From Aurantiacibacter odishensis (GTDB taxonomy: Bacteria > Pseudomonadota > Alphaproteobacteria > Sphingomonadales > Sphingomonadaceae), in assembly GCF_003605195.1 (NCBI RefSeq), contig NZ_QYOS01000025.1, positions 682,001 through 746,000 on the forward strand: a stretch of DNA of 64,000 nt, given 5' to 3'. Both the position numbers and the translations under genes were made by a program. The notes under the pieces were generated by a model. The model did not search any database, was not told where the DNA came from, and saw only the letters and a program-made list of their open reading frames with translations. This document shows positions 46,312 through 54,390 of the stretch, piece by piece; the stretch's first letter is position 1; every line of letters begins with the position of its first letter.

Positions 46312-47297
46312 CACGCCTCTTCACCGTAATAGGCACCGAAGCGGCGGCCGCTGGGGCTGAAATGCGCGGCATTGAGCAGCAGTTTGAGATCGGGACAGGC
46401 GGAGAGCAGCGTCAATGCATCCTCGAGCGCATTCTGCCCTGTACGATCGGCACGAACGACCATGATGGCCTGACCCACGTGATTGGCGAGTTCGGCAGCC
46501 GGAGAGGCCGCCAATGCGGGCGGACTGTCGAAGATGATGATCCGCCGGGGCGCAGCGCGGGTCAGCCGGTCCAGCACCTGCGCCGTGCGATGGCTGGCGA
46601 GGTATTCGCTGTCCGACGTGGTGTGATTGCCTGCTGGCAAAACGTGCAGTCCGGCGATGTCGGTAGCGAGCACGCAGTCTTCCACCATCACGTCGTCGCG
46701 TGCCAGCACGTCCATGAAGCCCGGCCCCTTCGGCAGGCCCAGCATCCTGAGCACGGAGGGCTTTGCGAAATCAGCATCCACAAGCAGGACTTCGCAGTCC
46801 TTCTCTGCGGCCAGCGCCAGCGCGAGGTTTACCGCGCAATAAGTCTTGCCCTCGTCCGGGTGCGGAGAGCAGATCAGCACGCGCTGCGCCAGCGCACCGT
46901 TGCCCTTCTCCTGCGCCTTGCGCACCGATTGCAGCACCTGCCGCTTCACGATGCGGAACTCCTCCAGCAATTCGGTGACTTGCCCCTCAGGCTGGATCAG
47001 GCCGTAGCGGGACAGGCAGTCCCGGTTGAGCGGGTGCTGCTTGTCGCTGAATTTCACGTCGACGTAGACTGGCTCCGGCGGCGCTCGCAGTTCCGCCTGC
47101 GGCGCTTCGATAGGCACCGGGGCTTCTTCGCTTTCGTTCAACTTCGGTTTCGGCGTTGCACGTTTCGGGCGACGGTTCACCGGCTTCTTCAATTCATTCG
47201 GTACCTTGGCCGGCTTGTAGCCGCCCATGCCGAACATGCTTTCGGCCCGCTCCAGCAGCGTCTTGGGTGGTTCGGGAGAGTTGCTCTGGTCTGTCAT
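46311..47297 (-). CDS. Exosortase A-associated tyrosine autokinase (CpsD/CapB-like)
   Basis: 328-aa BY-kinase (TIGR03018 type, recalled). The N-terminal 100 residues are basic and low complexity. Walker A is SPHPDEGKTYCAVN, Walker A' is VLLVDADFAKPSV and Walker B is RIIIFDSPPALAA. The C-terminal end has only one or two Tyr (GAYYGEEA), so autophosphorylation sites are few. It partners with the chain-length protein that follows upstream to control polymer length. Gap to that gene is 13 bases. Confidence 0.93.
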   Translation of the reverse strand: MTDQSNSPEPPKTLLERAESMFGMGGYKPAKVPNELKKPVNRRPKRATPKPKLNESEEAPVPIEAPQAELRAPPEPVYVDVKFSDKQHPLNRDCLSRYGLIQPEGQVTELLEEFRIVKRQVLQSVRKAQEKGNGALAQRVLICSPHPDEGKTYCAVNLALALAAEKDCEVLLVDADFAKPSVLRMLGLPKGPGFMDVLARDDVMVEDCVLATDIAGLHVLPAGNHTTSDSEYLASHRTAQVLDRLTRAAPRRIIIFDSPPALAASPAAELANHVGQAIMVVRADRTGQNALEDALTLLSACPDLKLLLNAAHFSPSGRRFGAYYGEEA

Positions 47298-47310
47298 CGC
47301 TCGGTCCCCC

Positions 47311-48828
47311 TCAAGCCACCATGCCGCGCTGGACGAATTCGACGCCCATCAGCACCACGAACATCACGCCCAGTCCGCCGACGCCGGCTGCGAAATACTT
47401 GAGGCGCTTGGCCCGCAATTCGCGGCCTGCCTCGGTAAAGGTATGCGAGATCGTACCGATCACCGGCAGACCGACGCTGCGCTCAAGCTGGCCTGCGGTT
47501 GCGAAAGTAGAGCCGAGCTTGCTCAGTGCGTAGGCACTGCCGCCGCCCGCACCTATGCCCACGATCAGCACTCCCAGCAGCAGCAACGGCCGGTTTGGCG
47601 CGGCAGGCTTGCGCGGGGTGGTTGGTGGATCGACCACTTCGAACTGCACCGCGCTCCGCTCGTTTTCCACCTGCCCCCGCAGGCGCAGTTCCTCACGGTC
47701 CTGCAGGAGCTGGTCGTACTGTTCGCGCAGCACGTCATAGTCCCGGCTGATCCGCTGGGCTTCGGCAGCAGCGCCCGGCTCCAGCGCCTGGTTTGCCGTG
47801 ATCGAGGCGATTTCCGCCCGCAGCCCCGCCGCCCGCGATTGCAAGGACTGCACGTTGGACTGCCGTTCCACGTACATCGACTGAAGCGTGCTGTAGGCGG
47901 GGTTCAGCTGGCCGCCCGAAGGCCCGGCTGCCTGTGCCTGTTCGCGCAAAGAGGCAACCGTCCGGCGGGCTGCGACCATGTCGGGATGCTCGTCGGTAAG
48001 ACCGCGTGCCTCCAGCGCGGCGAGCTGCGCCTGGGCCTGCGCCAGCGAAGCCTGCGGTCCGCCAGATCCGGGCGTGACGATGAAGCGCGGCGTGCTGGAG
48101 ATCTGGCCCTCCAGGCCCGCCAGCGCGCTCTGCGCGGCGGCAAGGTCGGCTTCCACAGCGCGCAGTTCGGCGCGGGTCGCGTTTAACTGGTTGGCAATGG
48201 CCTGCGCCCCGCCGATCAGTTCCGGGTGCGCGGTTTCGAATGCGAGGCGGCGCTCTTCTGCCGCAGCAAGCTCGGCTTCGCGCGCGGCCAGCTGCTGGTT
48301 CAGGAATTCGATGGAGTCCTGCATATCCCCGCGCGCCCCGCCAAGGTTCTCCTCGCGGAAAATCTCGATCATGCGCTGGGCGATGACTTGCGCCAGTTCC
48401 GCGTTCTGCGAATCGGACAAGTCCCGGCGACCGCTGGCAGCGGTGATCTCGAAGATGTTCTCGCCTTCGCTCACCACCTCGATATCCCTGGTCAGCCCCT
48501 CAATGGCGGCTTCCATGTCGGTGGGTGAAGTCACACCGTCGCCGATACGGGTGGAGCGGACCACCTTCTCCAGATTGACCGCGCTGACAAGCGTCTGGCG
48601 GATACGATCGATATCGCGCGCGCGGCTTGCCGCACCTATGCCGATCTGTTCGGCAAGCACGTCGTCTAGCTGCACGAAAATGCGCGTTTCGCTCTCGTAG
48701 GTGTTGGGGATCAGCGCGACGACCAGCCAGCCCAGAAGGCAGGTTGCCCATGCGATGCCCAGCGCCAGCCAGCGGCGATTCCAGATCGCATAGATGCCGC
48801 CACGCAGTTCTTCGAGAAGCTGGTTCAA
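47311..48828 (-). CDS. Exosortase A-associated chain-length determinant (Wzz/GumC-like)
   Basis: 505-aa polysaccharide copolymerase (TIGR03007 type, recalled). One helix near residues 19-40 (RRWLALGIAWATCLLGW...), then a long periplasmic coiled-coil region (about 170-380) and a second helix region near residue 425. The kinase is a separate gene here. The start is TTG 48828 with GAAGG just upstream; it yields the family N-terminus NQLLEELRGGIYAIWNRRW. Controls polymer length with the tyrosine kinase. Confidence 0.93.
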   Translation of the reverse strand: MNQLLEELRGGIYAIWNRRWLALGIAWATCLLGWLVVALIPNTYESETRIFVQLDDVLAEQIGIGAASRARDIDRIRQTLVSAVNLEKVVRSTRIGDGVTSPTDMEAAIEGLTRDIEVVSEGENIFEITAASGRRDLSDSQNAELAQVIAQRMIEIFREENLGGARGDMQDSIEFLNQQLAAREAELAAAEERRLAFETAHPELIGGAQAIANQLNATRAELRAVEADLAAAQSALAGLEGQISSTPRFIVTPGSGGPQASLAQAQAQLAALEARGLTDEHPDMVAARRTVASLREQAQAAGPSGGQLNPAYSTLQSMYVERQSNVQSLQSRAAGLRAEIASITANQALEPGAAAEAQRISRDYDVLREQYDQLLQDREELRLRGQVENERSAVQFEVVDPPTTPRKPAAPNRPLLLLGVLIVGIGAGGGSAYALSKLGSTFATAGQLERSVGLPVIGTISHTFTEAGRELRAKRLKYFAAGVGGLGVMFVVLMGVEFVQRGMVA

Positions 48829-48844
48829 AGCCTTCGGACCTTCC

Positions 48845-49489
48845 TCAGAACATGCTTTCCGGGATGATGATCACGTCGCCGGGACGCAGCATCACGTTGG
48901 CATCGCTATCCCCACGCCGCAGAAGGTCTGCCAGGCGCAGGGAGTATTCCTTCTGGCTGCCGGACTGGCGATCAAACCTGATCAGCGTAGCGCGGTTGCC
49001 CGCAGCGTATTCGTTGAGGCCACCGACCGCGATCATCGCGTCGAGCAGCGTCATGTTGGCGCGGTAGGGGATGGAGGCGGGCTGCGCGGTCGCACCCACG
49101 ATGCGAACCTGCTGGCTGAACGTGCCGGCAAATTCGTTCACGATCACGGTCACCAACGGCTCTTCGATGTATTGCGACAGTTGCAGACGGATATCCTCGG
49201 CAAGCATCGTCGGCGTCTTGCCCACGGCGGGCATATCCGCCACCAGCGGCGTGGTGATCCGGCCATCGGGGCGCACCTGCACCTCTGCACCAAGTTCGTC
49301 GTTGCGCCAGACGTGGACGGTGAGCTTGTCGAGCGGACCGATAACGTATTCCTCGCCAGGCCCTTCCTGCATCGCAACAAAACGCGCGGGCTCAAGCTGC
49401 GGACCCGATGCCCCGCCGCCGCAGCCGGTCAGGCCGACAGCGAGACAGGTCGAGGCGAACATGAGACTTACGGGCATTTTCGTGCGCAT
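48845..49489 (-). CDS. Polysaccharide export lipoprotein (Wza-like), exosortase A-associated
   Basis: 214-aa outer-membrane export lipoprotein (TIGR03027 type, recalled). The lipobox is LTGC near residue 24. The Poly_export domain includes EEYVIGPLDKLTVHVWRNDE, and the SLBB-like segment is QVRIVGATAQPASIPYRANM. First gene of the export half of the cluster. About 190 bases separate it from the decarboxylase gene, with a hairpin in between, so it probably has its own promoter. Confidence 0.94.
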   Translation of the reverse strand: MRTKMPVSLMFASTCLAVGLTGCGGGASGPQLEPARFVAMQEGPGEEYVIGPLDKLTVHVWRNDELGAEVQVRPDGRITTPLVADMPAVGKTPTMLAEDIRLQLSQYIEEPLVTVIVNEFAGTFSQQVRIVGATAQPASIPYRANMTLLDAMIAVGGLNEYAAGNRATLIRFDRQSGSQKEYSLRLADLLRRGDSDANVMLRPGDVIIIPESMF

Positions 49490-49613
49490 CAGGCGTCCTT
49501 CGCGAATTACCGGCGGCCAGCGTGAACGGCGATCGTACCGCCCATGCGAACTGCCCTTGGGATCCGGTCAGGGCTTCTCTCGAAAAAGGGTGAACAATGC
49601 GTTAGTCTTCATG

Positions 49614-49642
49614 CGCAAAACCGCGCAGGAAGCGGGTTTGCG
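49614..49642 (-). terminator. Stem-loop between the biosynthetic and export halves of the cluster
   Basis: An 11-position stem (CGCAAAACCGC at 49614-49624 with GCGGGTTTGCG at 49632-49642) with a single mismatch and a 7-base loop. It lies 40 bases after the decarboxylase stop. There is no T run on the minus strand, so it may be a partial terminator or an RNA-stability element. Confidence 0.45.
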
Positions 49643-49681
49643 AAGACCTGTCCTGTTCTGGGACGCTTCGAGAATCGGGTA

Positions 49682-50908
49682 TCAGACCAGCAATTCGCGG
49701 GCTGCACCCTGGCCGAGGAATGTCGCCGGGCTGGCGCTCGCCCCATATGCCCCGGCGCAGAACACGGCGACCAGATCACCCACCTCTGCGCGCGGAAGGT
49801 GTGCCGCGTCCGCCAGGCGATCCAGCGGGGTGCAAAGACAGCCGACGACGTTCACAACCTCTTCCGGCTCCGCATCGAAGCGCGTGGCGATGGCCACGGG
49901 ATAATTACGCCGGACAACGGTCCCGAAATTTCCGGACGCTGCCAACTGGTGATGGAGCCCGCCATCGGTAATCAGGTAAGTGGTGTCGTGGCTCACCTTC
50001 CGATCAACAACACGCGTCAGGTATACACCTGATTCGCCGACGAGATATCGCCCCAGTTCGATCGCGAACCGGGTTTCGCGTAGCACGTTAGGAAGGTCGG
50101 CGAAGCGTTCTTCCAATGCGGCACCTATTGCGGCGATATCGACCGGCGTGTCCTTGTCGAAATACGGAATGCCGAAGCCACCGCCCATGTTGAGGTGCGG
50201 CAGGTCTACGCCCGCTTCGTCTGCCAACTGCGCGGCAAGGTCGAGCACGTGACCTTGCGCCTCGATCAGCGCCTCTGCATCCAGTGCTTGGCTGCCCGAA
50301 TAGATATGGAAGCCCTGCCAGTTCGCGCCAGCGTCGACAATCCTTCGCGCAAGCGCGGGAACGCGGTCCGCGTCGATGCCAAACGGCTTCGCCCCGCCGC
50401 CCATCTTCATGCCGGAACCGCGCAGTTCGAACGTCGGGTTCACCCTGATCGCGAGCCGGGGCTTCACTTTCAGTTGCTTGCCCATCTGGAGCGCGCGCCC
50501 CGCCTCGTTCTCGGATTCGAGATTGAGCGTGACCCCGGCCTTGATTGCGGCGAACAATTCACGGTCGCGCTTACCCGGCCCCGCAAAGCTTATCTCGCGC
50601 GGCAGATAGCCAGCTTCGCGAGCTTGCTCGAACTCTCCGATGGAGGCGATATCGAGACCATCTACGAGGTCTGCGATGAATTGCAGCAAAGGCCCGTAAG
50701 GATTTGCTTTCATTGCGTAATGAATATTCAGGCGCTCTGGCATCGCGGCGCGCAATCCGGCGATGCGCTGCTCGATAATACTGCGAGAGTAGACGAACAG
50801 CGGCGTGTCACCGGCCTCTTTGACCAGCGAGGATGCCGTGCGTCCGCCGATGGAAAGCTCGTCATCCAGGGCCGTGAATTCGGGCGGGATCGGGCCGAGC
50901 GCCTTCAT
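49682..50908 (-). CDS. Exosortase A-associated PLP-dependent decarboxylase
   Basis: 408-aa fold-III PLP enzyme of the ornithine/DAP decarboxylase superfamily (TIGR03099 type, recalled). The PLP-binding Lys is in IHYAMKANPYGPLL, with the phosphate-binding loops HIYSGSQAL and NMGGGFGIPYF, the active-site Cys region NVVGCLCTPLDRLA and GAYGASASPATFLGQ near the end. The true substrate is unknown; the gene starts at ATG 50908 overlapping the acyl-ligase stop (ATGA), so it likely acts on what the ligase activates. Confidence 0.94.
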   Translation of the reverse strand: MKALGPIPPEFTALDDELSIGGRTASSLVKEAGDTPLFVYSRSIIEQRIAGLRAAMPERLNIHYAMKANPYGPLLQFIADLVDGLDIASIGEFEQAREAGYLPREISFAGPGKRDRELFAAIKAGVTLNLESENEAGRALQMGKQLKVKPRLAIRVNPTFELRGSGMKMGGGAKPFGIDADRVPALARRIVDAGANWQGFHIYSGSQALDAEALIEAQGHVLDLAAQLADEAGVDLPHLNMGGGFGIPYFDKDTPVDIAAIGAALEERFADLPNVLRETRFAIELGRYLVGESGVYLTRVVDRKVSHDTTYLITDGGLHHQLAASGNFGTVVRRNYPVAIATRFDAEPEEVVNVVGCLCTPLDRLADAAHLPRAEVGDLVAVFCAGAYGASASPATFLGQGAARELLV

Positions 50909-52407
50909 GTCATTTCTCTTGCAAGCAGGGCCCGGTCGACCTTGCCGTTGGGGTTCAGCGGCATGGCATCGAGCCAGCGGATAACAGCGGGCTGCATGAA
51001 ATTGGGCAATTCGCGCCGAAGCGCCGCTCGCAACTCGTCTTCCGAACCGCTGCCGCGCACGACAAGATAGATGGCGTGCCCCAGTTTGTCGTCGGGAACG
51101 CCAAGGGCAACGGCTTCCTCGGCCAGTCTCGTCGCGATTGCTGCCTCCTCGATTTCCTGCGGGCTGATGCGATTGCCCGCGCTCTTGATCATGGCATCGT
51201 CGCGCCCGACGAAATAGAGCAAGCCATCCTCGTCCCGCCGCACGTTGTCGCCAGACCACACCGCCATGCCGCCGTAGTGCGACGCCTTGGGGGCAGGCTT
51301 GAAACGTTGCGCCGTCCGCTCCGCATCCTGCCAGTAACCTTGCGCAACCAGCGGGCCGCAATGCACGAGTTCACCTTCACTGTCGATCTCACCATCCTGA
51401 TTCACAACGAGGATTTCTGCAAACGGAATGGCGCGGCCCATCGATGTGGGATGCTTGTCCACCAGTTCGGGATCGAGGTATGTCGAGCGGAAAGCCTCTG
51501 TCAGGCCGTACATCGGAAACAGGCGCGCGTCCGGGAAAGTGCGGCGAAGATCCCCTACGAGATCCTCCGTCAAGGCGCCGCCACTGTTGGTCAGGCGGCG
51601 CATCGATGCCACCGCCTCGGCGGGCCACTTCTGCCTCACGAGCTGCACCCACAGCGGCGGCACGGCGGCGAGCGTCGTGATGCCATGGCGGCCGCACGCC
51701 TTGATGACGTCACGCGGCGTCAGGTAGTCCAGCGGCACCGCGCTGCCGCCCGCGTACCAAGTGGAAAGCAACTGGTTCTGCCCGTAATCGAAACTGAGCG
51801 GCAAGACGGCGAGCGTCACGTCGTCCGCCTTCATTCCGAGGTAATGCGCCACGCTGACCGCGCCCAGCCACAGGTTGCTATGGCTGAGCATTACGCCCTT
51901 GGGCCGTCCGGTGGAGCCACTGGTGTAGAGGATGGCGCAAAGGCCAGCGAGATCGGCTGACGAGGGATCGAGCAACGGTGTTGCCGAGCGCGCTGCCTCC
52001 AAGGCTGTCGCTTCCTCGATCTGCGGGCAACCGGCGGGCACATCCCCTTCCTCCATCGAAGCGAGACGCGCCGCATTCGCGATTAGCAGACTGGCGCCGC
52101 TATCGGCGAGAATATGGTTTACCTGCGCCCGCTTCAGCAGCGGGTTTATCGGCACGTGCACCAGCCCTGCCCGCGCAGCCGCAAGCGGCATCAGGCAGGT
52201 CAGTTCCCCCTTGGCCGCCCATGTGGCGACCCGCGCGCCCTTCTCCGGGACCTTGGAGCTTAACCATCCCGCAAGCTGCGCGACACGGCTTCTTAAGTCC
52301 TTCCAGCTAAGCGTCTCCCCCCGCAGGACCAAAGCCGCGTCCGCATCATCACCACGCAGCGCAAGGTGATCGAGCGGATAGGGCGTGGGGTCGGGCGTGG
52401 TGGGCAT
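50905..52407 (-). CDS. Exosortase A-associated AMP-forming acyl ligase
   Basis: 500-aa ANL-superfamily enzyme (TIGR03098 type, recalled) that activates a carboxylic acid as acyl-AMP. Core motifs: ILYTSGSTGRPKGVMLSH, MYGLTEAFRST, YFVGRDDAMIKSAGNRISP and the catalytic Lys near the end in LNPNGKVDRALL. The start is ATG 52407 with AGGAAG upstream; frames extending further are antisense to the neighbouring plus-strand gene. The likely thiol acceptor is the acyl carrier protein encoded divergently at 53428. Confidence 0.93.
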   Translation of the reverse strand: MPTTPDPTPYPLDHLALRGDDADAALVLRGETLSWKDLRSRVAQLAGWLSSKVPEKGARVATWAAKGELTCLMPLAAARAGLVHVPINPLLKRAQVNHILADSGASLLIANAARLASMEEGDVPAGCPQIEEATALEAARSATPLLDPSSADLAGLCAILYTSGSTGRPKGVMLSHSNLWLGAVSVAHYLGMKADDVTLAVLPLSFDYGQNQLLSTWYAGGSAVPLDYLTPRDVIKACGRHGITTLAAVPPLWVQLVRQKWPAEAVASMRRLTNSGGALTEDLVGDLRRTFPDARLFPMYGLTEAFRSTYLDPELVDKHPTSMGRAIPFAEILVVNQDGEIDSEGELVHCGPLVAQGYWQDAERTAQRFKPAPKASHYGGMAVWSGDNVRRDEDGLLYFVGRDDAMIKSAGNRISPQEIEEAAIATRLAEEAVALGVPDDKLGHAIYLVVRGSGSEDELRAALRRELPNFMQPAVIRWLDAMPLNPNGKVDRALLAREMT

Positions 52408-52431
52408 GAACTTCCTGGAGTGCGCTTCTCG

Positions 52432-53415
52432 GTGACGGCGATCAGCTATCACGACACGGTTAACGATCTGCAAGGCCTCGATTGGTCTAATGCAGGTCCT
52501 TTTGCACGGCCGGAATGGTTCGCCTTGCTCGAAAACAGCGGTATGCGACCTTTCCTGGCGCTTGCCCGAAGCCATGAGCAAGGCATCGCCCTGCCCCTTT
52601 GCCGAACCGGCAACGGCTTCGAAGCGCTGACCAATTGGTATGCCTTCACCTGGAGCGACCTTCGCACGAGCGGCGCGGGCGACGATGCCATGCTTAGGGA
52701 ACTCGCCGCAGACCTTGCGCGCCGGACACACCGCGTGGTCCTTTCCAAGCTGCCGGACGATGGCACCCTGACGCGGTTCGCACATGCCTTTCGCAGCGCC
52801 GGATGGCTTGTCATTGTCGAACCCTGCGACACGAACCACGTCCTCGCAGTCGGTGAGCGAAGTTACGAACAGTATCTTGCCAGTCGCCCGGGTCACTTGC
52901 GCACGACACTGAAGCGTAAAGCGAAGAAGGTCGAGCTGGCGATTGCCGACAGGTTTGACCCTGCCGATTGGTCGGCATACGAGGATATCTACGCCGATAG
53001 CTGGAAACCTGAGGAAGGCGATCCAGACCTCCTGCGTGCCTTCGCGCAGGGCGAAAGCGAAGCGGGCCGCTACCGCTTCGCCCTTGCCCGCCGGTACGGA
53101 CAGCCAATCGCCGCGCAATTCTGGACCGTCGATAACGGCACGGCCTACATTCACAAGCTGGCGCACCGGCAGGGCGTCGACAAGCTCTCGCCCGGCACCA
53201 CGCTGACTGCGGCTATGTTCGAGCGGGTCATCGATACCGACGGCGTCAATCTCGTCGACTTCGGCACGGGCGACGATCCTTACAAGCGCGACTGGATGGA
53301 AGACGTAAGAGTGCGATGGAGGCTCATCTGTCTCGGGCCGGGGAGCCCGCGAAACTGGCCGGTCCTGGCGAAGCACGTGTTTCGCAAGCTTGTGCGCGGG
53401 GCATCCGATGGCTAG
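52432..53415 (+). CDS. FemAB/GNAT-like acyltransferase in the exosortase A cluster
   Basis: About 327 aa, GNAT-fold protein with a BioF2/FemAB pattern: FARPEWFALLENSG, the basic LRTTLKRKAKKVELAIADRF, then RYGQPIAAQFWTVDNGTAYI and VDFGTGDDPYKRDWMEDVRV. It is a second such protein besides the one at 41438. The start is uncertain: GTG 52432 fits a GGAG at 52417-52420; GTG 52420 is the alternative. It begins a plus-strand unit with ACP and two hydrolases. Probably transfers the carrier-bound acyl group to an acceptor. Confidence 0.85.
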   Translation: MTAISYHDTVNDLQGLDWSNAGPFARPEWFALLENSGMRPFLALARSHEQGIALPLCRTGNGFEALTNWYAFTWSDLRTSGAGDDAMLRELAADLARRTHRVVLSKLPDDGTLTRFAHAFRSAGWLVIVEPCDTNHVLAVGERSYEQYLASRPGHLRTTLKRKAKKVELAIADRFDPADWSAYEDIYADSWKPEEGDPDLLRAFAQGESEAGRYRFALARRYGQPIAAQFWTVDNGTAYIHKLAHRQGVDKLSPGTTLTAAMFERVIDTDGVNLVDFGTGDDPYKRDWMEDVRVRWRLICLGPGSPRNWPVLAKHVFRKLVRGASDG

Positions 53416-53427
53416 TGCGCAACTATT

Positions 53428-53721
53428 ATGGCGACCAACCTTCCCGCCCGCACCGAACAGTCCGAGGACACGGATCTCATCCTGCGCCAGGTCCTTTCGG
53501 ACGTGCTCGGCCTTTCGGCAGAGCGAATCGACGAGCTTGAACCGGACTCCGGCCTTTTCGGACATCTGCCGGAACTCGATTCCATGGCGGTCGCCGGGCT
53601 GCTCACCGAACTGGAAGACCGGCTCGATATCATCATCGATGACGAGGACGTTGACGGCGAAATGCTGGAGACGTTCGGAGGTCTTCGTTCTTTCCTCGTC
53701 GGCAAGCGCGCCATCGGCTGA
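53428..53721 (+). CDS. Acyl carrier protein
   Basis: 97-aa acidic protein with the phosphopantetheine attachment site LDSMAV (Ser 52) and the four-helix ACP pattern (TDLILRQVLSDVLGLSAERI, then VAGLLTELEDRLDIIIDDED). It differs from fatty-acid AcpP and lies inside the exosortase cluster, so it is likely dedicated. Predicted to be loaded by the divergent AMP-forming ligase. Spaced 12 bases after the transferase gene and 6 bases before hydrolase 2. Confidence 0.93.
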   Translation: MATNLPARTEQSEDTDLILRQVLSDVLGLSAERIDELEPDSGLFGHLPELDSMAVAGLLTELEDRLDIIIDDEDVDGEMLETFGGLRSFLVGKRAIG

Positions 53722-53727
53722 ACCGCC

Positions 53728-54390
53728 ATGCTGACGGGTCTCTGGCCCTCGCCCTCCGGTAACGATGAATACGTGCTCGGCTTCGATGCAGACCGGGCCC
53801 GACGCGTCCTGTTGCTGCGCGGTCTGTTCGACGAAGGCAACAAGCTGCGCCATTTCACTGTCGAACTGATGCGCAGGCTGGATGTAGCCGGAATCGATTC
53901 ATTCCTGCCTGATCTGCCTGGCACCAACGAAAGCCTCGCTCCGCTGGAACGCCAGACTCTGGCCGGATGGCGAGAAGCGATGCGTCACGCCGCGAACCAT
54001 TTCCGCGCCACGCACGTGCTGGCGATCAGGGGTGGCGCACTGGTTGCGCCAGCCACTCTGCCCAACGTCCATTACGCCCCGGCTTCCGGCCCCAGCCTTC
54101 TGCGCGCAATGCTGCGTGCGCAGGTCATGGTTGCAAGGGAGGCAGGCCGCGCAGACACGCGCGAGGAACTCCTCCGTCGTGGCCGGACAGAGGGCTTGCA
54201 ACTGGCCGGATACCGGATCGGCCCCGAAATGATTGCCGAGCTGGAGCAGGCGCAGCCTGAAGATACCGTTGCGGTGGAGATCGCGCAGGGCGATGTCGGT
54301 GGCGGCGGCCTCTGGCTGCGCGTCGAACCCGGTCACGATCCAGCCCAGGCCGATCGCCTCGCCGCGCTGGTGGCGGAGCGGCTGCCATGA
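53728..54390 (+). CDS. Exosortase A system-associated hydrolase 2
   Basis: 220-aa protein with an alpha/beta-hydrolase-like pattern (TIGR03101 type, recalled): LLLRGLFDEGNKLRHFTVEL and SFLPDLPGTNESLAP. Where the serine-nucleophile elbow is expected the sequence reads LAIRGGALV, with no Ser or Cys, so it is probably not a hydrolase in the normal sense. The end overlaps hydrolase 1 by ATGA. It may act as a chaperone or scaffold for its partner, which is speculation. Confidence 0.83.
   Translation: MLTGLWPSPSGNDEYVLGFDADRARRVLLLRGLFDEGNKLRHFTVELMRRLDVAGIDSFLPDLPGTNESLAPLERQTLAGWREAMRHAANHFRATHVLAIRGGALVAPATLPNVHYAPASGPSLLRAMLRAQVMVAREAGRADTREELLRRGRTEGLQLAGYRIGPEMIAELEQAQPEDTVAVEIAQGDVGGGGLWLRVEPGHDPAQADRLAALVAERLP

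Noticed and set aside
50905-53853. Extension of the acyl ligase to nearly 1000 residues
   Set aside because: The upstream part is antisense to the transferase and ACP genes; the ligase domain begins naturally at ATG 52407 with a ribosome-binding site.
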